53,970 bases of DNA from Ruminococcus sp. (GCF_019417665.1 NZ_DXUU01000002.1:75959-129928), one strand, 5' to 3'. Counted from the first letter of the stretch, positions 26,141 through 35,053 are shown. The notes: generated by a model not told the origin, from the sequence alone. Translations and numbers: made by a program.

Positions 26141-26896
26141 TTATGACGAACTTCTCCGAAGCCTTTGTAGCAAACTTGCAAAATTTGTTTCATAGTTCAG
26201 CATTTTTTGGACATCTTTTTCAGAGAGCAAAATACAGTCCCCCAGCGCCAGATCCGGCGGCAGAAGCAGTCCGCCCAGTGCCACACGTTCTAACTCGCTG
26301 ACGTGATTCCCTAGTGCGGCGAACATGCGCCGTACCTGATGATATTTTCCCTCGCGGAGACAGATCAGAACTTCATGCGTCGTCCCCGGCACGAGTGCTG
26401 CCTGTGCCGGCATACACTGTGCGCCGTCTGCAAGGGTGAGGCCTGCGGCGATCTGTGCAGCATAGCCATCCTCCCAGGAGCGTGCCAGAATGATCCGGTA
26501 GTATTTTGCCACATGACTTCGTGTCGCAATGACCTGGTGTGCCAGCTGACCATCATCGGTCAGAAGGAGCATCCCTGTGGAATCCTTGTCCAACCTTCCC
26601 ACCGGGCGCAGTTCTTTTCGGCACATTTCCGGCGGTATCAGTTCCATGACCGTGTGCTGTCCCGGCTCGTCTGCGGAACTGACATAACCCTTAGGCTTGT
26701 GCAGCAGCACATAGAGATACTGATCGCCGGAAACATATTTTCCGCAGAGAAAAACTGCATTCCGCTCCGGGTCAACAGGCAGATCGGCACGTTTTATGAC
26801 AGCACCGTCCACTGTGACCTTTCCCTTTGTGATCATCTGGCGCAGTTCCCGCCGGGAATACATGGTTCTGGCAGACAAAAATTGATCCAGACGCAT
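26141..26896 (-). CDS. rsuA: 16S rRNA pseudouridine synthase (RsuA family)
   Basis: 251 residues. The N-terminal S4 domain (MRLDQFLSARTMYSRRELRQ... about 1-60) is followed by the synthase core with VLLHKPKGYVSS (about 72-83) and the catalytic-loop motif RPVGRLDKDSTGMLLLTDDG, whose aspartate in RLDKD is the nucleophile. GKYHQVRRMFAALGN follows. In the family it converts U516 of 16S rRNA; related RluB-type enzymes act on 23S rRNA, so the site is inferred. The start at 26896 has AGGAGG 6 bp upstream; the longer open frame extends across the divergent gene's start. Confidence 0.9.
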   Translation of the reverse strand: MRLDQFLSARTMYSRRELRQMITKGKVTVDGAVIKRADLPVDPERNAVFLCGKYVSGDQYLYVLLHKPKGYVSSADEPGQHTVMELIPPEMCRKELRPVGRLDKDSTGMLLLTDDGQLAHQVIATRSHVAKYYRIILARSWEDGYAAQIAAGLTLADGAQCMPAQAALVPGTTHEVLICLREGKYHQVRRMFAALGNHVSELERVALGGLLLPPDLALGDCILLSEKDVQKMLNYETNFASLLQRLRRSSS

Positions 26897-26960
26897 AAGA
26901 GACCTCCTGTTCTGTTTTCCCGTCTGTCCGCATACCATACAGCAAAGGAGGCGGCATAGA

Positions 26961-27398
26961 ATGGGAAAACGTGTTATTTTAACAGCCGGCATACTGGGCT
27001 TGTTGTTCGGATGCGGCTGGCTAGCGTGGTGGATACAGCAGGAACCGCCGGCAGAAGAACCGGTGCAGATCATCCTGGAGGACGAAGCCGCACGAACAGA
27101 ATTCCTCCGGGCACAGGGACAGCCGGAGAGCCGCTGTATCACCGCTGAGACGGTGCAGCTGCCTGTCAGCGTAGATGATGCTTATGAGGACTATGCAGCG
27201 CTACAGGGCGCACAGAAGCTGCCATTGACGGCACATCTGGGAGAGACAGCAACACGCTATACCTATACACAAAGCAGTTCCGGACAGGATATGCTCCGCA
27301 CGGAACTGCTGATAGATGAAAATCAGATGCTGATCGGGGCAGTACAGTATGACTGCACTGCGGCAGAAGAGATGACAGCACTTCTAAAAAGCCAATAA
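26961..27398 (+). CDS. Membrane-anchored DUF4830-like protein
   Basis: 145 residues. One N-terminal membrane helix or uncleaved signal (VILTAGILGLLFGCGWLAWWI, about 5-25) is followed by a small outer domain that begins EFLRAQGQPESRCITAETVQLP and has YEDYAALQGAQKLPLTAHLGETATRYTY, a pattern I associate with DUF4830 proteins of Clostridia. Function is unknown. It is divergent from rsuA (64-bp gap) and has SD AAAGGAGG 11 bp before the ATG. Confidence 0.75.
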   Translation: MGKRVILTAGILGLLFGCGWLAWWIQQEPPAEEPVQIILEDEAARTEFLRAQGQPESRCITAETVQLPVSVDDAYEDYAALQGAQKLPLTAHLGETATRYTYTQSSSGQDMLRTELLIDENQMLIGAVQYDCTAAEEMTALLKSQ

Positions 27399-27486
27399 CA
27401 GAACAAAATCACGATCTGTATTTGGCTTAACCTAATACTAATCCCATAGCAGACCTGATTTTCACAAAAAATATCCTAATTCACAC

Positions 27487-27510
27487 AAGGACACGGCACG
27501 CCGTGTCCTT
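27487..27510. repeat. Palindromic mini-hairpin between convergent genes
   Basis: AAGGACACGG-cacg-CCGTGTCCTT is a perfect 10-bp stem followed by ACAAA. It looks like a further family D variant with a different stem. A weaker GGACATCCCCGTCC lies at 27540-27553. Confidence 0.65.
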
Positions 27511-27562
27511 ACAAATACCTAAAACAATCCAAATCGGAACGGACATCCCCGTCCTTTCCCGA

Positions 27563-27943
27563 TCACTTATCAAATACGTGCAGCAGGCCGCCGATCAGGG
27601 GCAGTTCCTTTGCCTTGCCGTTTGCAGCGTTGATAATACCGATAATCAGCAGTGCCAGGAGTGCCAAAGAAAGCAATGCGGATAAAATGCCGCCAATGAT
27701 CGGGATCATTCCCAGAATAGCGCCTGCGATGCCACAGACAATATCCGCCAGAAACAGAATAAATCCCTGATTGGCATGATATTTTCCATAGCGGGACTTT
27801 CCGCCATTCACCAGCAGCGGCAGAATGAACAAAATTCCCACATAAGAAAGGGCAGCCCAGATCTTGTTATCCTGAATGTCCTGGGTGTCATACATTACAG
27901 AATTGTCCGGGGTGTTCAGAAAATCGTTGAAGTCTTTGCTCAT
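27563..27943 (-). CDS. Small membrane protein (DUF4870/YtzA-like)
   Basis: 126 residues. The soluble N-terminus (MSKDFNDFLNTPDN) is followed by hydrophobic segments WAALSYVGILFILPLLV (about 30-46) and two or three helices in ANQGFILFLADIVCGIAGAILGMIPIIGGILSALLSLALLALLIIGIINAA (about 57-110). The short GKSRYGKYHANQG link between the first two is the signature of these small membrane proteins. The start at 27943 follows AAAGGAGAAA; function is unknown. It lies 54 bp downstream of nrdR on the same strand and may share its transcript. Confidence 0.8.
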   Translation of the reverse strand: MSKDFNDFLNTPDNSVMYDTQDIQDNKIWAALSYVGILFILPLLVNGGKSRYGKYHANQGFILFLADIVCGIAGAILGMIPIIGGILSALLSLALLALLIIGIINAANGKAKELPLIGGLLHVFDK

Positions 27944-27997
27944 GGTAATTTCTCCTTTAAATGAATATGTAATATAGTTATGCAGCAAAAGGCTGCA

Positions 27998-28444
27998 TTA
28001 CGACTGATCCAATGCACCGATCGCTGCGATAAATCCAGCTACATCCGTGAAATCCTGATAAACGGAAGCGAATCGAATATAGGCAACAGCATCGATCTGT
28101 TTGAGCATTTCCATGACCATATTGCCGATCTCAGAAGAAGTCACTGTACTGCGCATTTCATTGGCATACTGATTTTCCAGCTGGTCGATCATGGCAGAAA
28201 CCTGTTCCATGCTCACAGGGCGCTTTTTGATGGCGTTGAAAATGCCGGTAATCAGCTTGTTCCGGTCAAACGCCTCAAAGGAGCCGTCTTTTTTCTGTAC
28301 CATCAGCAGCGGCCGCTCCACCACCTCATAGGTGGTAAACCGCTTTCCACAGCGTGTGCATTCTCTGCGGCGGCGGATCTTCGTTTCAGAGGGACGGGAG
28401 TCCAGCACACGGGTATCCCGTTCTCCGCAAAAAGGACAATACAT
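27998..28444 (-). CDS. nrdR: Transcriptional repressor NrdR
   Basis: 148 residues. A zinc ribbon has C3/C6 and C29/C32 (MYCPFCG, CTRCGKRF), with VLDSRPSE and IRRRREC between, followed by an ATP-cone (about 47-137) that senses dATP/ATP. It represses ribonucleotide reductase genes through NrdR boxes; none was found in this window. Its ATG follows the stop of the upstream isomerase gene by 2 bp, with SD AAAGGAGG. Confidence 0.96.
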   Translation of the reverse strand: MYCPFCGERDTRVLDSRPSETKIRRRRECTRCGKRFTTYEVVERPLLMVQKKDGSFEAFDRNKLITGIFNAIKKRPVSMEQVSAMIDQLENQYANEMRSTVTSSEIGNMVMEMLKQIDAVAYIRFASVYQDFTDVAGFIAAIGALDQS

Positions 28445-28446
28445 TT

Positions 28447-29253
28447 TCAGACGCCTCCTTTCTGTATTGTGTGGATACGATTTTGCAGCAGCGTGTAATT
28501 ATTCGCCAGCTCCGACACATCAGAAAAACCGCTGCGGTACAGTTCCAGAATAACAGAACAATCGGGGCTGACTTGTGCAAGAGTCTCCAGAAAGGCGTTC
28601 ACCCGGAACCGTCCCTTTCCGATGGGCAGACAATCGCCGTACTGCCCATGGTCGCTGATATGAACATGCACCACATGGCTGCCCAGCAGTTTCAGCATGG
28701 CAAGGGGATCCTCACCGGAACGCACCGCTTGTTTCACGTCCAATACAAAGCGAGCCTGTTTCCCTAGCCCACCGCACATTTCTTTCAAAAATGCCGAAGA
28801 AGCGCTGGTACAGCGTGCCACATTTTCCTGCGCCACAATGACGCCATAGGATTCTCCCAGTTCTGCCAAACGCCGGAATCGTTCGAAATAAAGTTCCCGG
28901 TTCACTGTCCCTGCCGGTACTTTATTGCCGTGCAGCACGAACACCTTTGCGCCTAACATCTGCATGGCTGTGAAATAGCGGCGGCAGTATTCCAGATAGT
29001 CCTCCACACGGCGTGGGTAATTGGAAAAGAGCATCATAGGCTCCATTTCACTGGTAAACGGATGGAGCGAACGGCAGGTCATCTCAAACCTCCGCATCAC
29101 CTGTGCCAGCGTATCCACAAAGTTCCGGCGCAGTTCCGCATGCGTATTGATGAAAATTTCCACATGGGAAATGCCGGCAAGCGCCAGGTCATACAATGCC
29201 TCTTCCACTACCCGGGGATAGAGGCACGCCGTGGAAACACCGGCACGCAGCAT
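28447..29253 (-). CDS. Sugar phosphate isomerase/epimerase (xylose-isomerase-like TIM barrel)
   Basis: 268 residues with TIM-barrel AP-endonuclease-2 features: the N-terminal strand RAGVSTACLYP, GISHVEIFINTHAEL, CRSLHPFTSEMEP, metal-ligand strand VIVAQENVA, FVLDVKQAVRSGEDP and HVVHVHISDHGQYGDCLPIGKGRF. Metal residues (E in QEN, D in LDVKQ, H in VHISDH) are present. Substrate is unknown. It is co-transcribed with nrdR (2-bp gap). The start at 29253 follows GGAGGG; an in-frame start further up lacks an SD. Confidence 0.85.
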   Translation of the reverse strand: MLRAGVSTACLYPRVVEEALYDLALAGISHVEIFINTHAELRRNFVDTLAQVMRRFEMTCRSLHPFTSEMEPMMLFSNYPRRVEDYLEYCRRYFTAMQMLGAKVFVLHGNKVPAGTVNRELYFERFRRLAELGESYGVIVAQENVARCTSASSAFLKEMCGGLGKQARFVLDVKQAVRSGEDPLAMLKLLGSHVVHVHISDHGQYGDCLPIGKGRFRVNAFLETLAQVSPDCSVILELYRSGFSDVSELANNYTLLQNRIHTIQKGGV

Positions 29254-29281
29254 AGGATCCCTCCTTCCGTCCGTTTTTTCC

Positions 29282-29310
29282 ATTATACCATATCTTTGAA
29301 AAAATTTCAA
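29282..29310 (-). promoter_or_regulatory. Promoter of the isomerase-nrdR operon
   Basis: Minus-strand TTGAAA (29305-29310) and TATAAT (29282-29287), 17-bp spacer, about 29 bp before the start codon. Confidence 0.85.
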
Positions 29311-29369
29311 TAGAATTCGAATGATTTTCCACAGAAATCAATCAAAAAATATAGCAATCTTTGTGGGGA

Positions 29370-29414
29370 CAAGGGATACGCATCCAACGGGCGAACTTAG
29401 TTCACCCCCTACAT
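29370..29414. repeat. Family D mini-hairpin
   Basis: GGGCGAAC-tta-GTTCACCC (29389-29396 with 29400-29407) followed by CCTACA, preceded by the partial relative TGTGGGGACAAGG. Confidence 0.65.
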
Positions 29415-29443
29415 TTTTCTCCTACACAGCCCCCCCAAAGCCG

Positions 29444-29479
29444 CAAAAAACGAGCCAATGCACTGCACTGACTCGTTTT
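29444..29479 (-). terminator. Terminator of the secDF operon
   Basis: Minus-strand AAAACGAG-tCA pairs with TTGgCTCGTTTT around a GTGCAGTGCA loop and runs into a T6 stretch, about 20 bp after the secF stop. Confidence 0.85.
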
Positions 29480-29500
29480 CTCATTTTCACGCAGAAAAAC

Positions 29501-30487
29501 TTATATTTTCGCCTTTTTCTTCACAGGCTGCAAAACGCTGATACCACGCTTCTTCTGCCACCATACCCACAGGCTCGGTACAAAACAGATGGAGTTATAG
29601 GTACCCATCACAATACCGATCATCATGGGAACAGAGAAACTCAGAATGGAGGTCAGACCCATTACCAAGGAGACAATGGTAACAACCAACATGGAACTGA
29701 ATGTGGTGATCGATGTACGCAGTGTACGGCACAGGGACTGGGAAGAACTGATGTTCACCAATTCCTGGATCTGCATCCCTGGCAGCAGGGTCTGGTTTTC
29801 ACGGATACGGTCGTAAATCACGATGGTATCATTGATAGCATAGCCCAACAGTGTCAGGATAACTGCCATGAAGTTGGAGTCGATCTCAAAGCCGCACAAT
29901 ACCACGCCGCCATAGGTGACAATCAGCGTAGACAGAAGCCCCAACACTGCGCACACACCTGCAGACCAACCGCTGATCTGCTTGAATCGCAGCGCAATGT
30001 ACACGATCAGGATCAGTGCCGCAAAAATCGCAGCAACAATACATTTGGCAAAAAACTCACTGCCTGATGTGGCATCAACATCGTTGGCATCCAGAAGTTC
30101 CAGCTCGCTGTCCGGATAAAGTTCCTGGATCTTATCTGTTACCTCAGCCTGACGCTCGATAGTCAGACCTTCATTGGAGCTGAAGGACAAAGAAAGGGTC
30201 TTTGTATCACTGTCCAGGCTTTCGCCGCCCTGGGCATTGACAGAAGAGCCGATCAGAGCGCTGATCTCATCTTCAATGGTTTTTTCGTCCATTTCGCCGG
30301 AATAACTATAGGTGATAATGGTACCGCCCTTGAATTCCAGCGCTACATCTACGCCGGTGAAGGTAGAGAGCAGCGCAATCAAGATCAGTGCAAGAGAGAT
30401 CAGAAAGAACAGCTTCGACTTGCTGCAAAAATTACGCACTTTTACGTCAACATCAAACTGTTTTGATTCTTTAGTCTGCTTTGACAT
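29501..30487 (-). CDS. secF: Protein translocase subunit SecF
   Basis: 328 residues with six membrane segments. A cytoplasmic start is followed by helix 1 (LFFLISLALILIALLSTFTG), the conserved VALEFKGGTIITYSY (about 48-62), a periplasmic-type domain to about residue 160, and five C-terminal helices containing GYAINDTIVIYDRIREN and FVPSLWVWW. SecDF pulls exported proteins through SecYEG using the proton or sodium gradient. The start at 30487 follows GGAGGT, itself part of an in-frame ATG at 30502 that is less likely. It overlaps the secD end by 17 bp. Confidence 0.95.
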   Translation of the reverse strand: MSKQTKESKQFDVDVKVRNFCSKSKLFFLISLALILIALLSTFTGVDVALEFKGGTIITYSYSGEMDEKTIEDEISALIGSSVNAQGGESLDSDTKTLSLSFSSNEGLTIERQAEVTDKIQELYPDSELELLDANDVDATSGSEFFAKCIVAAIFAALILIVYIALRFKQISGWSAGVCAVLGLLSTLIVTYGGVVLCGFEIDSNFMAVILTLLGYAINDTIVIYDRIRENQTLLPGMQIQELVNISSSQSLCRTLRTSITTFSSMLVVTIVSLVMGLTSILSFSVPMMIGIVMGTYNSICFVPSLWVWWQKKRGISVLQPVKKKAKI

Positions 30488-31895
30488 CGATACCACCTCC
30501 ATAAAGCTTTTTGTTCTGGAAGCACTTGAAGCGTGACAGAGACATGGTCATCAGTCTGGACGCCAGTACACCCATGATAAAGTTCATAATCAGACCGGTC
30601 ATCAGCGTGAAGCCGAAGGAATAGATAACACCCTCAGTCGTTGCGCCGAAGAAGTAGAAGATCGTGTTGTTGAAGAGCTTCGCCCAGATGCTGTCCGGCA
30701 CGCCGAATGCGCCCATGAGCACAATGGATACAATAATACCCGTCAGGTTTCCGTCAAAGATCGCACTGAAGGCCCTGTGATAGCCGGAATACAGCGCAGT
30801 ATCCAGATTCTTGCCCTTGCGCAGTTCTTCACGGATACGCTCGCCGGTAATGATATTGGCATCGACGCCCATGCCGACAGACAGGATGATACCTGCAATA
30901 CCCGGAATGGTCAGCGTCGTACTGGACATAAAGCCAAACCAGCCGGAAACTGCTGCCAGCATACCGGCAACCTGTCCGATCAGAGTGATAGACGCTACTA
31001 CACCCATCAGCCGATACAGTACGATCATATAAACAATGATGAACGCCAGTACAATGATGCCGGCAATGATCATTGCTGTCAGTGCGCCCTCGCCCATGGT
31101 CGGGGAGATGGTCTTGAAGCTGGTAGACTCCAGAGAGAAAGGCAGTGCACCGGAATTGATCTTATCGGCCAGTTCCTTGGCACTTTCATATGTAAAGTTA
31201 CCAGTAATGGTCGCCTTACCGTCTGAGATCACAGCGCTGACAGACGGGGCAGAGATCATGGTGTTGTCCATCCAGATGGAGATCTGACCCTGCTGTGAAT
31301 AAAGTTCTGAAGTTGCCTCATAGAACTTTTCCTTACCGCTGTCGTTCAGATCCAGAGTGACCATCCAGGTGTATTCCCCTGTGGTATCATCCTGGGTCGC
31401 ACCAGTGCCTGCCTTTTCTACATCGGCACCAGTGAGCACGATGTCACCAGCAGGAACGGCATTGCCTTCTTCATCATAGGATGAATCCGTACCCTTACGG
31501 AATGTCAGTTCAGCAGTCTCACCCAATTCCTTGACAGCCTCTTCCGGGTCGAAATTTTTCTCGCCCGCCTGCCAAGGGAACCGCACAATAATGCGGTTGC
31601 TCTTATAATCCACATAGGTCTCGCTGTCGCTGATGTTCTGGTTTGCCAGACGGAGCTTGATGGTCTCCAGCGCCGCATCCATTTGCTCCTCCGTTGCATC
31701 CACATCGCCCGCCGGTTCAAAGGTCACGTCTACGCCGCCCTGGATATCAATGCCCAGACGGATATCGCCGACCCCGTGAACATAGGTCGTAACGGTATCA
31801 CCATACTGGGAGGATACACCGAATACAGTAGTGAGCGCAAACAGAGCGATAACGGCAAATACAATGAAGAAAACAGGTTTTTTTACTTTTCTCAC
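30471..31895 (-). CDS. secD: Protein translocase subunit SecD
   Basis: 474 residues with helix 1 at about 7-28, then DIRLGIDIQGGVDVTFEP (the D1 motif, about 44-61), the P1 head domain with GDIVLTGADVEKA and IWMDNTMISAPSVSAVISDGKATITG, and five C-terminal helices including GIILSVGMGVDANIITGERIREEL. Length is typical of Firmicute SecD, shorter than in E. coli. The start codon is GTG with AGGAGG 7 bp upstream. It forms an operon with secF. Confidence 0.95.
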   Translation of the reverse strand: MRKVKKPVFFIVFAVIALFALTTVFGVSSQYGDTVTTYVHGVGDIRLGIDIQGGVDVTFEPAGDVDATEEQMDAALETIKLRLANQNISDSETYVDYKSNRIIVRFPWQAGEKNFDPEEAVKELGETAELTFRKGTDSSYDEEGNAVPAGDIVLTGADVEKAGTGATQDDTTGEYTWMVTLDLNDSGKEKFYEATSELYSQQGQISIWMDNTMISAPSVSAVISDGKATITGNFTYESAKELADKINSGALPFSLESTSFKTISPTMGEGALTAMIIAGIIVLAFIIVYMIVLYRLMGVVASITLIGQVAGMLAAVSGWFGFMSSTTLTIPGIAGIILSVGMGVDANIITGERIREELRKGKNLDTALYSGYHRAFSAIFDGNLTGIIVSIVLMGAFGVPDSIWAKLFNNTIFYFFGATTEGVIYSFGFTLMTGLIMNFIMGVLASRLMTMSLSRFKCFQNKKLYGGGIDVKAD

Positions 31896-31985
31896 GATTT
31901 AGCCTCCTGTGCTGCGGTCTGTCTGTGGCAGTACCGCATAGTATACTGTGCCGTCGGCAGAATGCACGATCGACAATTACTTATT

Positions 31986-32014
31986 ATTATATTCCAAATT
32001 TCGCAATTAGTCAA
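31986..32014 (-). promoter_or_regulatory. Promoter of the secDF operon
   Basis: Minus-strand TTGACT (32009-32014) and TATAAT (31986-31991), 17-bp spacer; leader of about 85 nt containing a GCCGACGGC pair. Confidence 0.85.
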
Positions 32015-32107
32015 TAGGTAATGCAAAAGTTGTACAACATTGCCGATTCGAAAGTAAAATTTTCGGCGACTTCTCCAAATTCAGCCGGGAAACTTTTTGA
32101 AACAACG

Positions 32108-32136
32108 TTGCAATCTGTTTATTCTTATGGTATAAT
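32108..32136 (+). promoter_or_regulatory. Promoter of ung
   Basis: TTGCAA (32108-32113) and TATAAT (32131-32136), 17-bp spacer, divergent from the secDF promoter. The leader carries a family C element. Confidence 0.8.
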
Positions 32137-32155
32137 AGGAGAAATAAAGGATCAG

Positions 32156-32245
32156 GAGTTAGGAATGAGAAATGATGGTGTTCGCTGCTCTCACAAATCA
32201 TAATTAGGGCAACACCATCACCTCTAATGCCTAATTGTTAATGTT
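32156..32245. repeat. Family C element in the ung leader
   Basis: GGAGTTAGGAATGAGAAATGA then GATGGTGTTCGCTGCTCTCAC, and the return arm GGCAACACCATC near 32203-32220 followed by CTAATGCCTAATTGTTAATG. The GATGGTGTT/AACACCATC arms can form a hairpin in the transcript. Confidence 0.65.
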
Positions 32246-32265
32246 AATTTTAAAAAAGGAGACCG

Positions 32266-32940
32266 ATGCCAATGGTACACTTTGGAAACGACTGGGATAC
32301 CATTTTAGACGGGGAATTTGCCAAGACATATTATCAGAATCTGCGGCAGTTCCTGCTGACGGAATACCGCACGCAGACCATTTATCCCGGTATGTACGAT
32401 ATCTTCAACGCCCTGAAATACACCGCCTATGCCGATGTCCGGGCAGTGATCCTGGGTCAGGATCCCTATCACGGTCCCAACCAGGCACACGGGCTATGCT
32501 TTTCCGTCCGTCAGGGCGTTGCACCACCGCCGTCCCTGGTGAATATCTTTAAGGAAATCAAAGACGATATAGGCATTGACAACACTGGGAAACATGGTGA
32601 GCTGACCAACTGGGCAAAGCATGGCGTGCTGCTTCTGAACACGGTGCTGACAGTGCGTGCAGGGCAGGCAAATTCACACCGAGGCAAGGGCTGGGAGGAA
32701 TTCACAGACGATGTGATCCGGCTGCTGGACGCCAGAGAAGAGCCGGTGGTATTCCTGCTATGGGGCAACAATGCCAAATCCAAGAAAGCCCTCATCCAGC
32801 ATCCCCAGCATCTGGTGCTGACCGCAGCACACCCCAGCCCCCTTTCAGCATATCACGGTTTTTTCGGCTGTAAGCATTTTTCCAAAGCAAACGCCTTTTT
32901 ACGGGAACATGGATTACCAGAGATCGATTGGAGTATTTAA
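32266..32940 (+). CDS. ung: Uracil-DNA glycosylase
   Basis: 224-residue family 1 UDG that removes uracil from DNA in base-excision repair. Water-activating loop GQDPYHGP (64-71, D66), uracil-binding GLCFSV (76-81), LLLNTVLTVRAGQANSH with the conserved Asn, LLWGN, and the DNA-intercalation loop HPSPLSAYHGFFGCKHFSKAN are present. AAGGAG lies 5 bp before the first ATG; a second ATG follows two codons later. Confidence 0.97.
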   Translation: MPMVHFGNDWDTILDGEFAKTYYQNLRQFLLTEYRTQTIYPGMYDIFNALKYTAYADVRAVILGQDPYHGPNQAHGLCFSVRQGVAPPPSLVNIFKEIKDDIGIDNTGKHGELTNWAKHGVLLLNTVLTVRAGQANSHRGKGWEEFTDDVIRLLDAREEPVVFLLWGNNAKSKKALIQHPQHLVLTAAHPSPLSAYHGFFGCKHFSKANAFLREHGLPEIDWSI

Positions 32941-33080
32941 CATTAGAACTATTCCTTGACTCCTTTTCAATAAATAAGGTTCTGTAAACGTCCCGGTGGC
33001 TCGCCATCTTTAGGGTGAGTCTGCTGAGATCATTTACAACGGGATCAACTTTCCAACTGTAATTGCGAAGTTTGCAGGAA

Positions 33081-33110
33081 TTGTGGGCGAACACAGTTCG
33101 GCTCTACATT
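33081..33110. repeat. Family D mini-hairpin
   Basis: TTGTGGGCGAAC-aca-GTTCGGCTCTACA; stem GCGAAC/GTTCGG. The 32941-33392 gap holds this, a GGTGGGAGCAAGCCCC relative at about 33141-33163, a CGTCCCGGTGG fragment at 32990 resembling one stem of the seven-hairpin array, and a third hairpin at 33213. Confidence 0.55.
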
Positions 33111-33212
33111 GCGATTCTATCGAACCTCATTGAAAAAACGGTGGGAGCAAGCCCCGTCCTACGTTTTGGGTTTTCAAATTAAAAAGGAAAGTTTTCGTGG
33201 GTTATACCAGCA

Positions 33213-33236
33213 GGCGGATAATATCCGCCCCTACAG
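33213..33236. repeat. Family D mini-hairpin
   Basis: GGCGGAT-aat-ATCCGCC (33213-33219 with 33223-33229) followed by CCTACAG. Confidence 0.65.
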
Positions 33237-33337
33237 TGGATTTCTGTTCATCTTTTCAATATCACGCTTCTGACCATAGAAAAAATCTATGACTTTCAAT
33301 TCAAAATTACACTCTACCGAAATTCCCAGTAATGTGC

Positions 33338-33343
33338 TATAAT
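33338..33343 (+). promoter_or_regulatory. -10 element of the metF operon
   Basis: TATAAT preceded by TGTGC, with no clear -35 hexamer. A start near 33350 leaves a leader of about 40 nt, too short for an S-box or other methionine riboswitch. Confidence 0.5.
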
Positions 33344-33392
33344 ATGAGAAATAACCGTTTATGATATACCAATACAGAAAGGTTGATTCTCC

Positions 33393-34268
33393 ATGAAAAT
33401 CACATCTATGTTCTCCAATCACACTGTTTTTTCCTTTGAAATTTTCCCGCCGAAAAAGACCTCGCCCATTGAGACTGTCTATGATACGCTGGAAGCATTG
33501 CAGGATCTGAAACCGGACTTTATCAGCGTCACCTTCGGCGCAGGCGGCAGCGGCAACGGAGAAAATACCCTCGCCATTGCACGCCGTCTGAAAGAACGGT
33601 ATGGCGTAACACCGATGGCACATCTGCCCTGTATTCACTATACAAAAGATCAGATCGACCGAATTCTGGAACAGTTCCGGGAAAACGGCATTGAAAATAT
33701 CCTGGCACTCCGCGGCGACCGGGTCGAGGGGATGCAGCCGGCTGAGGATTTCATCCACGCATCTGAGCTGATCGCCTATATTCGGGACAAGGGCGGTTTT
33801 GATATCGCAGCGGCATGCTATCCCGAATGCCATCCGGAAGCACCTAATCTGGATACAGATATCCGCTATTTAAAAGAAAAGGTAGATGCCGGAGCAAATC
33901 ATCTCATCACTCAGCTGTTTTTTGACAATGACACTTTCTATGATTTCCGCTACCGCACTGCCCGTGCCGGTATCAACGTTCCCATTGAAGCTGGTATCAT
34001 GCCAGTGACCAACCGGAAACAGATCGAGCGCATGGTGACCATGTGCGGTGCGAGTCTGCCCAGAAAGTTCACTAAAATGGTGCAGCGGTTTGAGGACAGC
34101 CCCGAAGCACTCCGGGATGCCGGCATTGCTTATGCCATCGACCAGATCGTGGATCTCATCACAGACGGCGTAGACGGCATTCACCTGTACACCATGAACA
34201 ATCCTTATGTGGCACGGAAGATCAGCGAAGCCGTAAGCGGCATTCTCAAAGCGGTGCCTGTATGCTGA
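33393..34268 (+). CDS. metF: Methylenetetrahydrofolate reductase
   Basis: 291-residue flavoprotein TIM barrel. FSFEIFPPKKTSPIET (about 12-27) is the family signature with the catalytic Glu, followed by PDFISVTFGAGGSG, HLPCIHYTKDQID, ILALRGDRVEG, HPEAP, ITQLFFDND and the C-terminal GVDGIHLYTMNN. It makes 5-methyl-THF for MetH, which lies two genes downstream. SD AAAGG is 12 bp upstream. It overlaps the next gene by 7 bp, so the two are translationally coupled. Confidence 0.96.
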   Translation: MKITSMFSNHTVFSFEIFPPKKTSPIETVYDTLEALQDLKPDFISVTFGAGGSGNGENTLAIARRLKERYGVTPMAHLPCIHYTKDQIDRILEQFRENGIENILALRGDRVEGMQPAEDFIHASELIAYIRDKGGFDIAAACYPECHPEAPNLDTDIRYLKEKVDAGANHLITQLFFDNDTFYDFRYRTARAGINVPIEAGIMPVTNRKQIERMVTMCGASLPRKFTKMVQRFEDSPEALRDAGIAYAIDQIVDLITDGVDGIHLYTMNNPYVARKISEAVSGILKAVPVC

Positions 34269-34927
34269 GCCTGTCTTTGGAGTCCATAAACCGGAAAGAG
34301 GCGCTCCGGTATATGGGATATCACGGTGAACCGGACGAAACTTTCACGACACTGGTGGATGAATGCGAAAAAGCGCTGCAAAAAGCTGCTCAGCCAAGGG
34401 TCATTTATCGGGTGCTGCCCCTGTCCAGAGACGGAGACGGTCTTTCCGCCGGAGCACTGCCCCTGCCGGGTGCGGATATTGCAAAGCATCTGGAAGGCTG
34501 TGACCGGATCCTGCTCATGGCAGCGACACTTTCCGGGCAGGCAGACCAGCTGATCCACCGTGCCGGCATTTCCAATATGACACGTTCCCTGGCGCTGGAT
34601 GCCCTGGCAAGTGCTGGCATTGAACAGATCTGCGACCGGGCGGAACTGTTTTTCCAGGAACAGCTGCCGGGGGTGTATTTTACCTGGCGGTTCAGTCCGG
34701 GCTACGGCGACCTGCCTCTGAAATTGCAGCCCCGAATATTACAGCTGCTGGATGCCCAGAAACGGCTGGGACTGACAGTGACGGCGGAGAATATTCTCAT
34801 TCCCCGGAAGTCTGTAACAGCCATCATCGGTTTGTCTGAACAGCCTTTGAAAAAGGGCGCTAGAGGATGCGCTACCTGCCGGATGCGGGAGACTTGTGCG
34901 TTCCGGAAGGGCGGCGGACATTGCTAA
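34262..34927 (+). CDS. Separate methionine synthase (MetH) activation-domain protein
   Basis: 221 residues. Mainly the AdoMet-binding reactivation domain found at the C-terminus of long MetH: VIYRVLPLSRDGDG, LMAATLSGQADQLI, RFSPGYGDLPLKLQPRILQLLDAQKRLGLTVTAENILIPRKSVTAIIGLS (about 140-190). A Cys-rich tail follows (CATCRMRETCAF, about 202-213) that could hold a metal or cluster. The metH gene just downstream lacks this domain, so this protein most likely reactivates its cob(II)alamin in trans. It overlaps metF by 7 bp. Confidence 0.9.
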   Translation: MLSLSLESINRKEALRYMGYHGEPDETFTTLVDECEKALQKAAQPRVIYRVLPLSRDGDGLSAGALPLPGADIAKHLEGCDRILLMAATLSGQADQLIHRAGISNMTRSLALDALASAGIEQICDRAELFFQEQLPGVYFTWRFSPGYGDLPLKLQPRILQLLDAQKRLGLTVTAENILIPRKSVTAIIGLSEQPLKKGARGCATCRMRETCAFRKGGGHC

Positions 34928-34931
34928 TACG

Positions 34932-34957
34932 AATTCCTCAAACGCCAATAGATAAAC
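34932..34957. repeat. Short repeat shared with 38836-38862
   Basis: CGAATTCCTCAAACGCCAATAGATAAAC here and a close copy (CGAATCCCTTAAACTCCAAT, then AGATAAAC) after the AI-2E-type transporter gene. The two flank the metH-transporter pair. Confidence 0.5.
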
Positions 34958-35053
34958 AAGGCATTTTCTATGGTCGGAATCCAACGAATGCAATTCCACT
35001 TGCCATATCTCTGACAAAATGCAATTTGTAAAAACAAGAAAGGACAATCCCTT

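Noticed and set aside
33085..33392. SAM or cobalamin riboswitch before metF
   Set aside because: The transcript start implied by TATAAT at 33338 leaves about 40 nt, and no conserved riboswitch core was seen upstream.
33231..33833. 200-codon minus-strand open frame
   Set aside because: Antisense to the metF start and its promoter; metF motifs are unambiguous.
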